From contig CAJNOQ010000049.1 in assembly GCA_905250885.1 (NCBI GenBank), positions 26,443 to 90,442 on the forward strand: 64,000 bases of DNA, written 5' to 3'. Both the position numbers and the translations under genes were made by a program. Below the pieces are notes generated by a model. The model had not been told where the DNA came from. It searched no databases and was given only the letters and a program-made list of their open reading frames with translations. Shown here piece by piece: positions 33,744-46,030 of this stretch. The stretch's first letter is position 1. Every line of letters begins with the position of its first letter. This DNA comes from Didymodactylos carnosus. Lineage: Eukaryota; Rotifera; Eurotatoria; Philodinida; Philodinidae.

Positions 33744-36099
33744 ACGCGGATAGTAAATCATGTAAACCAAAACTCATATAACAGACATAGAGATAAGATC
33801 ATTAGTTGTGTTGCAAAGTCATTTAAAGACGTTCACATTTCCAGAAAAATGATCCATTATTTCTGGATTAGATAGAGAAATTAAATATCCACAAAATATA
33901 AAATTCTCATTATGTGTGTTTTGAACTCAATATCAACATGTTAATGAGTGGGAGGATAAATGATGCTATAATATGCTTCCTACTTTTATTTTTCTTTAAC
34001 GGCAACAGCCGTGCCGTCTGACTATCATAAAATTAGACTTTACTTCATCATATCTTTGCTATTACAACAATACTTTATGCTTAACCCTAGTGTAGTACTC
34101 TAAAACTTCACACAAATCTAATTTTACTTTCAAGTAAACTCATTGAAAAAGAGCATAACAACGAAAAAAACAATTAACAGTCTTTGATCTATCAATATTT
34201 TAAAAAACTAACGAATGTGTTATATACAATGAATGGTTTACATTTAGAATAAATATATTCACACATCACAAAATTATTAGCTTAATCTAAACGGTGATGT
34301 GTTAATTAGAAGAAGCAAATAAATAATATTAAATGTCACATACATTTTATTATCATTTTTACTATTCATATTTGCCATATCGCTATAATTGAAGTTTTAT
34401 TTGTTATTTCTTCGTTTATCAGAATTGAAAAATCTTTTGAATACTATCATTGTTCAATATCTATCGATATATATATACACATTGATAATCTATAAATTTA
34501 CTAATAAATAACTAATTAATTAAATAAATCGATTCTTCTTTTTTTTTTCTTCTATTATTTATTACTGTCGAATAAACTTGTAATATGTGATAAACGAAAT
34601 GATCGTTATTTTCATTCGAATCGATTAATGATTTTAATAAAAAATTTTTACTTATAAACGCTTTGTTGTGTTATCGTTTTTTTTTCTTTTCTTTTTTTTT
34701 TCACTGGCAATTGTCTCTTTCAATTTATTCTCTCTTTCTATTTTTTTAGATTTCATTTATTTTTCCCTGTCTCTGTAATTCGTTCTCATCACACATGTGT
34801 GACAAATACTACTAATATGGACATAATTGTAGGGTGTTTTTTACTATTGAGTAAAGAAAGACTAGTAAAAAATAGAGCGGAAAATCAGTGAAAAAAAAAA
34901 GAAAAAAAGAAACAAAAATGTTACAATGGTTACTTTTTCTATCAAAGATAGAAAAGAAAACAAATTGAGTAATCAATGGCAATCATGGACGAATCAGTTT
35001 AGCAATCAGTTTTAATAAATAGAAATAGAAACGCTTTCAATAGGATACTTATTGTTTAACTGATACATACTAATTAATCTCTATTTATTGAACTATTTCA
35101 AATACTCATTAATTCGAATTTAACTCAGCATGTCACAGCATTATTTAACGACACAATCGTTTATTTATTTTCATTAAGTTTGCTTCTAAACGGGAAAAAA
35201 TAGTTTTCACATCAACCAAATATCGGTTAAAATAACACCTTTTTATCTAGTAGTAATATAACGGTTGAAATTACTGAAAAAAAAATAATTAGCTCGGAAT
35301 CACATTGTATTTCTCCGGTACATTGACATAAAAAACGATTTTAAAAAGGACCACATGTGAAAATAAGTTTAACATAGAAAAGAAACCTGTTTCCATGCCA
35401 CATTAAAATTGTTATTATTTTTTTGCTACGTTGAAGGGCTATTAAGGGTTTCTTTCCAGTGATTTTTTTTTTTGATGCATCTTTTCTATTTTGTTCGACA
35501 CAAGAGAACGAAAGAAATCTTTTTTTTTTATATTACTCAATTTTAGGATGCCCATGGCATTAAAAGATTGTCAAAATGAATGTTAAATATTAAATTATAT
35601 GTTCAATTTTGAAATATTAAGATGAAAGAACAATATTACGAAGATGAATTCTTGAATAAAATTAATGATTAACTAGTGAAGAACTGATCTATTAAGAAAA
35701 GAACATAGTCTTTCAAAAATTAAGAGTCGGAAGAAAAAACAAACCCTCTTTTTTCGTATAACTAAACATTTTTATAGATTAAAGTATCAGCGAAATACTC
35801 AATTTTTTAAGGTCAAGCAAAATCCGATACTTTTTAAAATAATTAAATTACATTCTATAAGGAATAAGGTAGCTGAGAAGGTGCAAGCGGAGTGTAAGTT
35901 ATCACAAACTTTTTGGAAAGGTATTAATTGTGCTAAACAAGATAGTAACGATTTACCAGCAAGTATGAGACAAAAAAGCATTTTCCAACAATGAAAAAGC
36001 AAAACTATTCAATGAATATTTTTTCAAAATGTTTTGTACCAAAACAAGGACCAACTTCTAAGACAAAAATTGAAATAAACGATTTTTTCACATTAAATC

Positions 36100-37240
36100 C
36101 ACTGTCTAAAGACCGACTAGATTTATAAGATTTATAAGTGAGCTGAGAAATGACATTGCGGCGGGGCCAGACGGCATTATTGTTAAGTTTCTCAGGGAAT
36201 GCTGTATTCAACTTCTCGATGCTACTCATCACATTTTTACTCTCTTAATCCTCAATGGCACTCACCCCTCTAATTGGAACTTAGCGGGCGTTATTGTAAT
36301 CCATAATAAAGGTCCGAATGCTTTAATTAATAAATGTCGCCCGATCTACTCTCTGTTTTCGGAAAAGTCTTAGAAAGATTTATTTACGATCAGTCAGCAG
36401 GATATTTTAACAAACATAATTTTTCAAATTTTCAATTCGACTCTCAAAAAATTACTCCACCACAGTGGTTCTGCTCTACGTGACACAAAATATCTATACA
36501 ATCTTGAAACGGGAACTGATTCCATCATGGTTGTATTTGATTTTGAAAAAGCATTCGATTGTATCCCTCATCAAATTTTTGCTTATGAAGTTCTCTTTGG
36601 TGGGCGTGAAGGATGCACCATACAAATGATTTGAGAGTCATTTCCGATCGTCGACAGAGGGTTTGGACAGGTGAATCATTTCCAGAAACAGTGGACCTTC
36701 CATTTGGAGCCCCACAAGGAGTCCGTTTTGGGTCCCTTACTGTTTCTAATTTTTGTACATGATCTTCCGATGGCAACATCGTTATCCACGCTGCCGCATC
36801 TTTTTATCGACAAATGCTCGTTATTGTGTCCGATGAGTGTTCTGTGTACAGCAGCAGATCAATCAATCTTTTATAAATAAAATAGAAGAACAGTGTCAAC
36901 TCAATCTTATGTCGTTGAATGACTCTAAATGTGTATGGATATACTTCCCAAATCACGATCCGTGCATAGCAAATCACTTTACTTCCACTATCAATGAAAC
37001 ATTCATCAAGCGAGAAAAGCCGATAGTTCTACTCGGAGTTAGGTTGAGTTCCAATTTATCACAGAGAGAGAGAACGTAAGAGATCTAAACTAGATTATGG
37101 CAGCATAGTTTATGATAGTAAGTGGTATGGAGACGAGTTGTATAAGATCACTAAACTATCCACATCGATGAATTGTAAAAACGTCGATGAATCTATGACT
37201 AGCTAATTAAAACTGCCAGATTTAACAACAAGAAGGAAAT
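36100..37240 (+). pseudogene. Degenerate non-LTR retrotransposon reverse transcriptase
   Basis: Pieces of a jockey/I/CR1-type RT appear in order but in different frames with stops between them. There is AAGPDGIIVKFLRE and NWNLAGVIVI near 36150-36300, a frame-shifted remnant after CRPIYSLFSE, VFDFEKAFDCIPHQ near 36540, a SVLGPLLFLIFVHDLP block near 36720-36770, MSLNDSKC near 36910, and the LGVRLSS and SKLDYGSIVYD blocks near 37030-37110. The active-site aspartate pair is not readable. No endonuclease domain or target duplication was found. This is an old, inactive 3' fragment. Confidence 0.85.
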
Positions 37241-38139
37241 ATTTCAGGTTTTTACAGTTCTTCAAAGTAAAAATTCTCTTTCTCCTCTAGCGTTTTTTGA
37301 TCCACCTTTTATAAAACCAACAATTGCTCCAAGATCTGATCGATTAAACATCGATCGACAGAATAGTATGCAGCTTGAGACATCCACAGTTTCTAGAACA
37401 TGTAGCTTCTTCTTTTTTTCCAGCGTACAGCGGTCGAATAAAACTCCCTGGCAGAATAAGCACTTAGCGCAAAAACAGTTACTTCTTTCAAAAGAATATT
37501 AAAAATGCATGTGCACTTCTGACTAATCTCTGTATCTATATTTTCATCTTTTCCATTGCATCTGTCTTTACTATCCTCTCAATGTTCACCTCTAACTCAG
37601 TAGCTTGCCTTTTCAAATTTTTCTCTTTATTTTGTAATCTACGTCTGTCTTAACGGTTGCCTTCTTTTCCGTGTTAATAGCACTACTTATTATAAGTCTC
37701 AGGCTTTTTGATACTTTTCCATGTATATCAGAGATCATTTTTTATACGTAAAATAAAGTTCACATTCAAGGTTGTTTTGTCCTACAGTATACATCAAAGA
37801 AGCATCGTTTCCATTCTCTAATATGACACAGATTTTCGTCATAATTACTGTGTCTACTACTTCTATAGAGATACAAATAACATATTTTTTTAGTCACTTA
37901 TCTCTTTATATATCGCAAATATTCTGTCACTTGACTCAGATATTCACCAAAATAAGTACTTTAGAAACTTATTGAGTTTTCTCTATTTTATTTGAATATA
38001 TAGACGAAAGACCATATGTGTTTACGTTTTTTATTTGTAGCATTTACAAAACAAATATACAAAATAGAAAAAATGCTTTATGTTTGAAATAACATCAATA
38101 TGAGGAAAGAAAAAAATTTTTTTTGAAACAAAAACATTA

Positions 38140-40370
38140 TTATTTCATATCGATAAATTGTATATCACTGACAATTAGTAATTTATTTTTTATATTTGGC
38201 TGTGGAGATAACAACGTTATTGTTCGTTTTTCTACATCAACATTCGTCCTATAAACAAAGTATTGACAATTACGATTAGGATAAAAATTTCAAATGGACA
38301 AATGATTACGTACACTACAACGAAACCCACTAAATTTTTGGCTAATAAATGTTCAGGAAAGGCTGAATGACTAACTGATAAAACATGATGTAGTAAACCT
38401 GCACCTAAAAACATATATTACAATCAGTTAAAGCGTAAATAAACAAAATAGAGACAAGATTAGTACTTGGCGCTATTGGTAGTATCTTATTGTATGGATT
38501 TTTTAATACCATTCCTACCGGTAGACAACTATCGGGACACTGAGGAGCTAAAAAAAAACAAATACAGTGTATCAAGTATATCAAAATAATAAGAACTACG
38601 ATACCTCCTATTTTAAATATTTTTGCTTCGCTAAATTCAATCGTAAATGAATGTGGACAAATGTTATTTTTTGGACCATAAAAATATTCTCGAATTTTTG
38701 ATTCACGAAATTTTTCTTTAGCACTATCTTTGGCCACCACCTTTATAGATAAACAAATATGTTGATAAAGAACGTTTCACTACAGAATATGTCTTACATA
38801 CTCCACCAGATTTGGGCAATGTAATCACTTTGACAGATGATAAATCATTCATTAATTTTGTTGCTAGCCATTCACTATCCAAAACGATTATTAAATCAAC
38901 TAAATAAACCAAATATTATACATTGATTTGACGATATGAATTATTTAGTAATATTAAACAATTATCTAGTACTCTCTAAAAGTACTGCAATATTCTTAAT
39001 TAATGGTAACTAAGCGTTCGAAAATAAACTGCGGAAAATGATCAATAAAAGAACGGAAAATACGTGTGAAACACTGGAAACTTACCATCAAACGCTTTGG
39101 CAACATGTTTGAATGATTCGTAGCCTTCAGTTCTTATATAACCACATGTATTAATAACAACTCCACTAATTAAAGCTAAAAGAAACAAGAATAATATGAT
39201 ACAACGAATTATTATTATTTTTAGTTCGTTTAAAAACAAATTAAACAGTAGTCATACATTTTTCAACGTTTTCCGAGCGAATATTAACATACGTTGCTAA
39301 CGATGAAATTGTTTCATTATATAATCCAATATTTTCTGATGGTGTTTTATAACCGTAATGAAATACTAATGGCATTTCAATCCGAAAACCGTCTTCAATT
39401 GATGATGGACGACGAACAACCATTGCAGCTAAAGAAATTTATTTGATAAGATTAATAGGATTTTTTCTCTTAGAAAATTGACTAACATATTGTTCCGGAT
39501 ATAGAAATTTGATTTTGTCCAACATCAAGATCGACTAATATAGGCGTTCTTCCTAGGCGAGCAGCCCAATTGACTAACATTCGACATAATGTACTTTTTC
39601 CAACGTCAGGCAAACCGGTAACCATCACCTAATAAGAAGAAAGCATATCAAAGATGTGTAGATCGATCAGAATCATATGATCTATACTAGTAATTTGAGT
39701 AAAACTTACCCTCGGTCCCCTTGTTTTATCTGTTTCAGCTTTCTGGCGTAACTGTTCCAGCATACCATGAACATTTAAATATATATGCATCGGATTTTCA
39801 TCTTTTGCTACGTAGTAGTCATCATGTGTCGATGTAATCTACATATTTGAGTGTTGAAGTCAAGAGAAATAGCAAGATACTTTTAGAATAACTACATATA
39901 AAAGGTAAGCCAGAATTATCGAAACGAACGTTCCAGTAATTCTGACCCATCCTTTATACATTATAGAATTTATAAAGGATACAAGTACAGTACAACCCCA
40001 CCAAGTAAAAATAGCAAATTTCATTCCAGCTGAAAATTTATATTTTTGACCAACAGCCAATTCTAGAGAAAAAACTAAACATATATTTTTGTTCTTTAAG
40101 TAGTATTCAAAGGCTCACCAGTGCCAAATATTTCAGCTTTTCCAGAACGAAGCTAAAAGAAATAACAAGCATATATTTGAAAGTTAGGTTAGATAAGAAA
40201 AAAAAATAGTTATAAACTTACTTCTATGGTTAAATTTTCATCTACATCGCCACGAAGTTCTTGTCCCGGTTCAATAACAACTTCTTTCTATAGAAGTGAA
40301 CAACATCATTTTCATAAAAGTATGATCAAACAGTCAAGATTTAAATACTTACCGATGTTTGACTGGACAT
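38140..40370 (-). CDS. CLP1: Polynucleotide 5'-hydroxyl-kinase / cleavage-factor subunit CLP1
   Basis: Nuclear RNA 5'-kinase of the tRNA-splicing endonuclease complex and of mRNA cleavage factor II. Thirteen exons in phase: 40370-40353, 40287-40222, 40152-40119, 40062-39983, 39838-39710, 39628-39487, 39428-39258, 39175-39086, 38899-38802, 38740-38605, 38547-38467, 38404-38314, 38248-38140; 414 aa (human 425). The N-terminal domain has [10 protein letters not shown] and FTWWGC. The Walker A loop is GLPDVGKST at residues ~114-122, followed by [17 protein letters not shown]. Further marks are [39 protein letters not shown] and the final [13 protein letters not shown]. The tail [18 protein letters not shown] keeps the family's C-terminal domain. 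The start ATG follows the conserved spacing and gives the usual short N-terminus. It is the same strand as ARPC1, 1.5 kb downstream of it. Confidence 0.95.
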
Positions 40371-41882
40371 TCTGTGAAACAAATATGCACGATGTCTTAT
40401 TAACAACAATAAACTGTAAGAAAAAAAAGCTCGTAAAGTTTTCGGAATAGTTTATAAATGAATACAACATGAAATCACTAATATTATCAGTGAAGCCATC
40501 CTATTAAAAGGAGAATAATGTGACATTCTAACTTCGAATAAGTACAAAAAAGGGGATGCAATTGCTGTTGGAGTCACTTACTCAAAGAGATAGATTTAGA
40601 AGCATTGAATCATAAATATATTTCATAAGCTTTTAGACCCATTATCAAAGGATGAAAACCAAAGATTATAGCAATAGTTTTTTCTTTATTAAAATCAAGA
40701 ACAAGCAAAAGGCACATTAATACACATTCTTCGTAAAAGCAGACACTAATTTAAAAAAACGTTCAGTTTTTCTTCGCAACATCTTGGCATACAAATGCAA
40801 TAAAAAAATACAAAAGGAGATAACACAAGCTCAAAGAATAGAGTTAACAAGAATAATTGTATGAGTCAGCGACAGTTCCAAATAAAAACAATGCAAAAAA
40901 ATTCAAATTCATTAGGAACCGTCAATATCCGATAAGTAAGAAAAAGAAATGTTTCAATAAATATAATAAACATTTTAAAATGGTCTGCTGCTTGTTAAGC
41001 AAACAAACAAAATTTATTTTTGAGTGGAAGTGACACGAAAAAAAAAATAGAGATTAAAAAGAAAGAACAGAAATAGTTCATAACCAAATACAGAGCCACT
41101 TTACCACAACAAAATGTTCCAATTTCTAAATAAAAAAGAGTTATGGATATTAGTTTAAATGATACCGTCAGTTTTTAAAATTTCAAGTGATTAGCTATCT
41201 CTTATAAAGAGTTACAAGACGCATCTGACTATATGATTCTAATGAAAAGTAAAGAGTCTGGGTACTTATCCATGTAATAAAAAACTTTTTTTCAATGCTC
41301 TTCTACTCTTTTCTGACAAGTGTATTTTGCCGTTGGATAGGTGAAATGATTGTGCATTTGCGCATGCGATTGGTCTATTGTGCAATTCTAAGAAGGCCGA
41401 GAACCGTTCAAATCACTAAATAATATTTTGATTTTTTAAAAAGATCATGATCAGCAAAAACGCTATGTCTCCATTTTGTCCGCTTATTTTGTATTTTTCC
41501 CATTCCCTATACTTCTTCAATGAAAAATGAAGCATATTCGAAATTAGCAGACAAAACTAGATCGAATCATGTGTTACTCAAATATTTTTCAGAAAAATTT
41601 TCAATGAATTTTTGGCTAGAGTTTTCTAAAAGCGCTTTTTCTAAAATATTATTTAGCTTTTCCGATCGAGAACCGAACGGTTCTTGATCTTCTTAGAATT
41701 ACATAATAGACCAATGGCATACGCAAATGGACGATCATCTCGCCTATCCAACGATAAAATGCGCTTGTCAAAAAAGTAGAGGAGTTTGTACTCATTTTTC
41801 AGTTATGAAACGAGTAATGCTCGTTTCGTAAAATGGTTAGTCATTTTACTTACTTTTACATTGCCTAGGTTGATATTTCTTG
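40371..41882. other. Spacer between CLP1 and ARPC1
   Basis: 1.5 kb that must hold the CLP1 promoter and the ARPC1 3' UTR. A foldback MITE occupies 41300-41796. The remainder is AT-rich without supported coding sequence. Confidence 0.5.
41300..41796. mobile_element. Foldback MITE with ~110-bp arms
   Basis: The left arm (about 41300-41409) and right arm (about 41672-41796) are diverged inverted repeats. Shared blocks include CTTCTACTCTTTT/complement, CGTTGGATAGG/CCTATCCAACG, CATTTGCG/CGCAAATG, ATTGGTCTATT/AATAGACCAAT and AATTCTAAGAAG/CTTCTTAGAATT. The centre is about 260 bp and non-coding. Confidence 0.8.
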
Positions 41883-44098
41883 TTAAACTTTCCATATAAC
41901 AATTTGTCCAAATAAATCAGCCGAACTAATTTTTGTCACTTTATTACCTTCTTTAGCATAAGGTATAATTTGTCTAAAATAAAAGGAAAAGTAGCATTAA
42001 TATATACGTAACACAACTTCGTCTATTCGTTTGACTTACGTAATCATACTCTGGTGCGTTGATACAGGTTCAGGTGTTTGAGTTTGCATTGTTGCTTGAT
42101 CGAATAAGCGACTAAAATAAAGAAAATCATACGTTAAATCAAAAAATACTATTCATGCTGCACAACTGGAAAAATATCAATAATCATGCTAGAGTGAGCA
42201 AAACGAGCTTCTTCATAAAATTAGAAAATAAAATCAAAATATTGTGCGAAGGAAATTCAGGAGAGGAGGGGATAAACTTGGCATTCACACTGATCTTGTT
42301 CAATCAAAAGGTCATGCATTACCATTTTTCATAGTCATGCTTGATTGCACTCAATGCATATTTCTCAAACCATTCATGAAACACAAAACATAATGTTTGA
42401 AAAATTTTATCTCATCATTTTTCTAATTTTCTTACGATGCCTGCAGTGGCGATAAAAACTCAACAGAATTTTCGTCCGATAATTTATTTAATGGAATAGC
42501 GCTTAAAAATATTTAAAACAAAAAAGAAAGCGTGTTTTATTTGACATTTTTTAGTAAACATGGTACAAATAGTGTGTTAAAGAAGAAATCATCAAAAATA
42601 TTTGCTCACTTAATCGACTGCTTATTTGTGTTTGTTTCTTGATCTAATTTTTGAACGTATTGAATTGTACCGTTTTTCTCGTCATATTTATAAATTAATG
42701 GTGAGAATTCATGACCCTAATAAGAAACAAAATAATCGATATTTATTATTGAAATTTAATAATCAAGCATACCCCCGTGACAAGAGTATTTTCGTTTATG
42801 AAAAGAATACATCGAAATGGTAAATAGTTTGTTATTTCCGTAGCAATTCTAAAATAAAAGCTTTAAATAATAAAGTCCATAAAAATTCCAAAGTGAACTG
42901 ACTTTGATATATTACTGGCCGTGACTACGGATATGATTGAATTATGGGAAACCCACGCTAAACTTTCGCCAGATGGAGAAAATGTAACATCATGAATCCA
43001 TCCAGATTCTAAATAAAAACAAACAAACATCAGTAATCATACTAAAACAGAGTAAACAAAATGAACGCATTCGAAGAAAAATATCCACTGGACAGATCTT
43101 CTTTTAAAAAAAAATTGATCGCAATGCTACTCTATCCTACCTGTTTGAAACTCATGTAATAGTTCGCCAGCGCTACTGATTTTTCCCCAGCTAGATATTT
43201 CCGGCTTGGAATCAACTGCATCAATGTAGGCTGAATAAATACTGAAAAAGAAAAAGAAAGAACGAATAATAGATCATCTTTTTTAGTTCTTACTTTGTCA
43301 ACTTACCGGCATCTATAATCGCAATTACCAACAACGATAAGCTGATTATTCGGGTGCCAGTTGATACAAGTTACTGTGGATTTGGGTTTTTTCTTAATCA
43401 TTTCAGCTGCCCAAAATCGTTGATCTTGCTCATAATAACAAATAGCAATATTTTTATCACTTGATCCAACGGCAAATTTATTTTCTAAACAAAATTTATT
43501 TATTAACCCAAGGTAGATTAGTAAATTTGATTTGTCTTACCTTCAGGAGACCATTTTGCGCAACAAACAGCACGACTGGTTCGTTGTAATTCTACTAGTT
43601 GTGGTTTCCATTTATTCTCTTCAAATGTCCATACATAGGCATTATAATCCTATTACAAACACAAATCATTGAGTGATTATTTGTATAATTGATGTTTCAG
43701 TAGAAAGAAAACGACTTACAGCACTAGCTGAAACAATTCGATTTGTTTTTGGAGCCCAGTCAATAGCTAGTACTCGGGATAAGTGATCACTCAACGTATG
43801 TGTTAATTTCCATTTACCAAGAACTTTTTGATATATGCGCATGTCATTTTTTCCCAATGATAAGGCCAATTCTAAAAAAAATACGTTAACTATCGTTAAA
43901 AGTACAATAGAATTCATTTTCCTAGAGAACGATTCACCAAGGTTACTCAGTCATTAAATCTAAAAAGCTTTATTCTTATAAATCTGTTCAATGTTATATT
44001 TCGAAATAAATAAGAAAATCATAAAACATACGTGTACGATCCTTATTCCAGGCATGTGCAATAATCGGGAAGTTTCCAAATGAATGTACTTCGTTCAT
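41883..44098 (-). CDS. ARPC1: Actin-related protein 2/3 complex subunit 1 (p41-ARC)
   Basis: WD-repeat beta-propeller subunit of the Arp2/3 complex, which nucleates branched actin filaments. Eleven exons in phase: 44098-44032, 43871-43720, 43649-43541, 43484-43307, 43241-43141, 43008-42903, 42848-42773, 42716-42610, 42501-42436, 42111-42040, 41973-41883; 374 aa (human 370-372). Recognisable blocks are [106 protein letters not shown] and the last strand [15 protein letters not shown]. The loop before the last blade (GNAIP-like segment through [19 protein letters not shown]) is shorter and different from the vertebrate insert. The donor of the 43008-42903 exon is gtcagt. Animals with two paralogues call them ARPC1A/B; this copy cannot be assigned to either. 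Confidence 0.95.
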
Positions 44099-44935
44099 TC
44101 TAAAATAAAATGTTTAAATCTGATGAACACATTACTAATATAAAGACTTTAGCTCAAATTCTAGCAACGATATTATACCAAAACTTTTTTACTTCATGGT
44201 CGTGCCCAAGCACTAATAAAAATTCTAGCTACGCTACTGTAGTACATTCTTACATGAATATGTGGGAATAGCTTTAAAACTTAATAATCATAACATCTAC
44301 ACAAATTTTACAGAAAATATATTGTACTATTTCATGGTTCTCAAATATTTTTTTCCAAACTTTACAACATAACATTACGTCAGAGGCTATAAACGTGCTG
44401 TAAGTAGTAAAGGTGAAAATCCTTGTCAACTAATATTTCTTGTTTAGTTCACTTTTTCATTGGATAAATGAAAGAAACATATCGATACGAATAGAAGAAA
44501 AATCCCAGACAAGAGCAGAGCTAGCGAAGTAAAAAGTGCTCTTTTTCATTTGGGATATGCGCGAGTCCGCCGCGGTTCCTACCGAACTCAAAAAACAAAA
44601 CTGAAATAATTTTTGTAATTTAGTATGATGTGATGTGTCATCAAATTTTTTGACATGCCAATACGGATAAACCAATCCAAACGGACAAAAAATGTCGCTC
44701 CAGAACAGTAGTTAGTTCTAGGAGTTAGATGTCCTGATTGAGAGAGGTATGCCATCATTTGCATGAGTTTGTTTCTCATACTTGAAAAATTTCTTGGAGA
44801 ACTGGAGTTTTCTTCCAGAAAAAAGCATACTACGCAACAAAATATAAAATAGGAAAAGTGAAGAGTCTGCTGAATAGCTAAAGTTTCTTCTTGAGTAACG
44901 CATTTTTTCTGAGTAACTGCATGCTTTAAGCTACT

Positions 44936-45042
44936 GGAGAAACTTACGCAGGTGCATAAGAGCTAGTTTCCCAACAAATAAATGAATTACTCAGAAGTTA
45001 GAGAAAATCACGTACTCAGGTACATAAAAAGCAGTTTCTCAA
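44936..45042. repeat. Two diverged tandem copies of a ~65-bp unit
   Basis: The segments at 44936-44975 and 45000-45042 align: GAGAAACTTACGCAGGTGCA against GAGAAAATCACGTACTCAGG, then a CATAA run and AGTTTCcCAAC/AGTTTCTCAAC. GAGTAACT motifs recur just upstream and downstream. It is probably an old repeat; family unknown. Confidence 0.5.
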
Positions 45043-45625
45043 CTTAAATTTCTTAAAAAATTTCTGAGGAAGTCAAAATCTTTTGAGTAACTTTATCCAA
45101 ACGAGGGGGCGGATTTGGATTTCCACCCCTAACACCCTCTAATCGATAACGCTGGACGATAAACCGAACGGTAATCGCAGTTATCGTGCGATAATTTCGA
45201 TTTTGCCACCGGTATAGCGGCTGGGTACTGAATGATGACCAAGTGGTAACCGAGCGATACTTTTCAGTTTTGAGGACATAGGATGTCATGTACAAGTTTT
45301 TATTCATATGTTTTATCACACCGATAAATATTTTGAAAAAAGTATATAAATTATAAGTACAATAGGCGTGCACTCATTCATTAATAATCAGTTATATTAA
45401 TTATCCTGAATATTTTTCTTATAACATTTGTTTTTGCTAATAATGAACGCTCGAGTATACATACATAGAGTCGCATCGCTGTGGCCGTCATAGAAGGTGG
45501 ACTTCCTTAAACGCTTACTATCTGCTGCTGATCGCAATTTTTCATATAATATCAATGTATTTGTTTTCAACAACGCTGTGCTTTTGACGACACTTCTCAA
45601 CATAAAGATTGTAGAATCACCAAAA

Positions 45626-46030
45626 TAGAGATGTGAACGGGTACCATTTTCGTACCCGACCCGAAAATTTTTTTTCACTCGTACCCCACGCGACCCGAGA
45701 ACTGTGTATCCGTACCCGACCCGTAATCGACTTATACCTAAAAATTTTCTCCTTTTTGTTTTTCAGCTAAAAACTTTTGTTTTTCGACTGAAGCTGTCAA
45801 ATTATTATTACGTTCTCAAGTAATTCTTTTTTAAACCTTCATGTATGTTAGCTAAATTCCTGTATTTTTTCCCTAAAATTTTGTGGATTTTCCACTAGAA
45901 TCTTCTGGTTTTCGGGTAAATTAAAAAAAATAGAACCCATACCTGTAACTGCTCTACCCGTACCAGATAACTTCGTACCCGTACCCAACCTTCGGGTCGG
46001 ATCGGATACGGGTCGGGTTGCACATCTGTA
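45626..46030. mobile_element. hAT-type MITE with perfect 8-bp target duplication
   Basis: A 405-bp element flanked by CACCAAAA at 45618-45625 and again at 46031-46038. The ends are TAGAGATGTG and CACATCTGTA (inverted repeats with one mismatch). Subterminal ACCCGACCCG and GTACCCG motifs repeat on both strands. An 8-bp duplication with short ends is typical of hAT transposons. No transposase is encoded; the minus-strand ORF 45848-46090 is repeat sequence. Confidence 0.9.

Larger units (their letters stand above)
32751..38139. other. 5.4-kb spacer upstream of SPCA with transposon remains
   Basis: It contains a foldback element (33115-33743), a rotted LINE reverse transcriptase (36100-37240) and otherwise AT-rich DNA with poly-T runs (e.g. 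34535-34700). The SPCA promoter and missing first exon should lie near 32.8-33.1 kb. The last part (37300-38139) holds AATAAA on the minus strand at 38030-38035, a candidate CLP1 polyadenylation signal. No other gene is supported. Confidence 0.5.

Noticed and set aside
33591-33875. 94-codon plus-strand ORF
   Set aside because: Overlaps the right arm of an inverted-repeat element; no recognisable protein.
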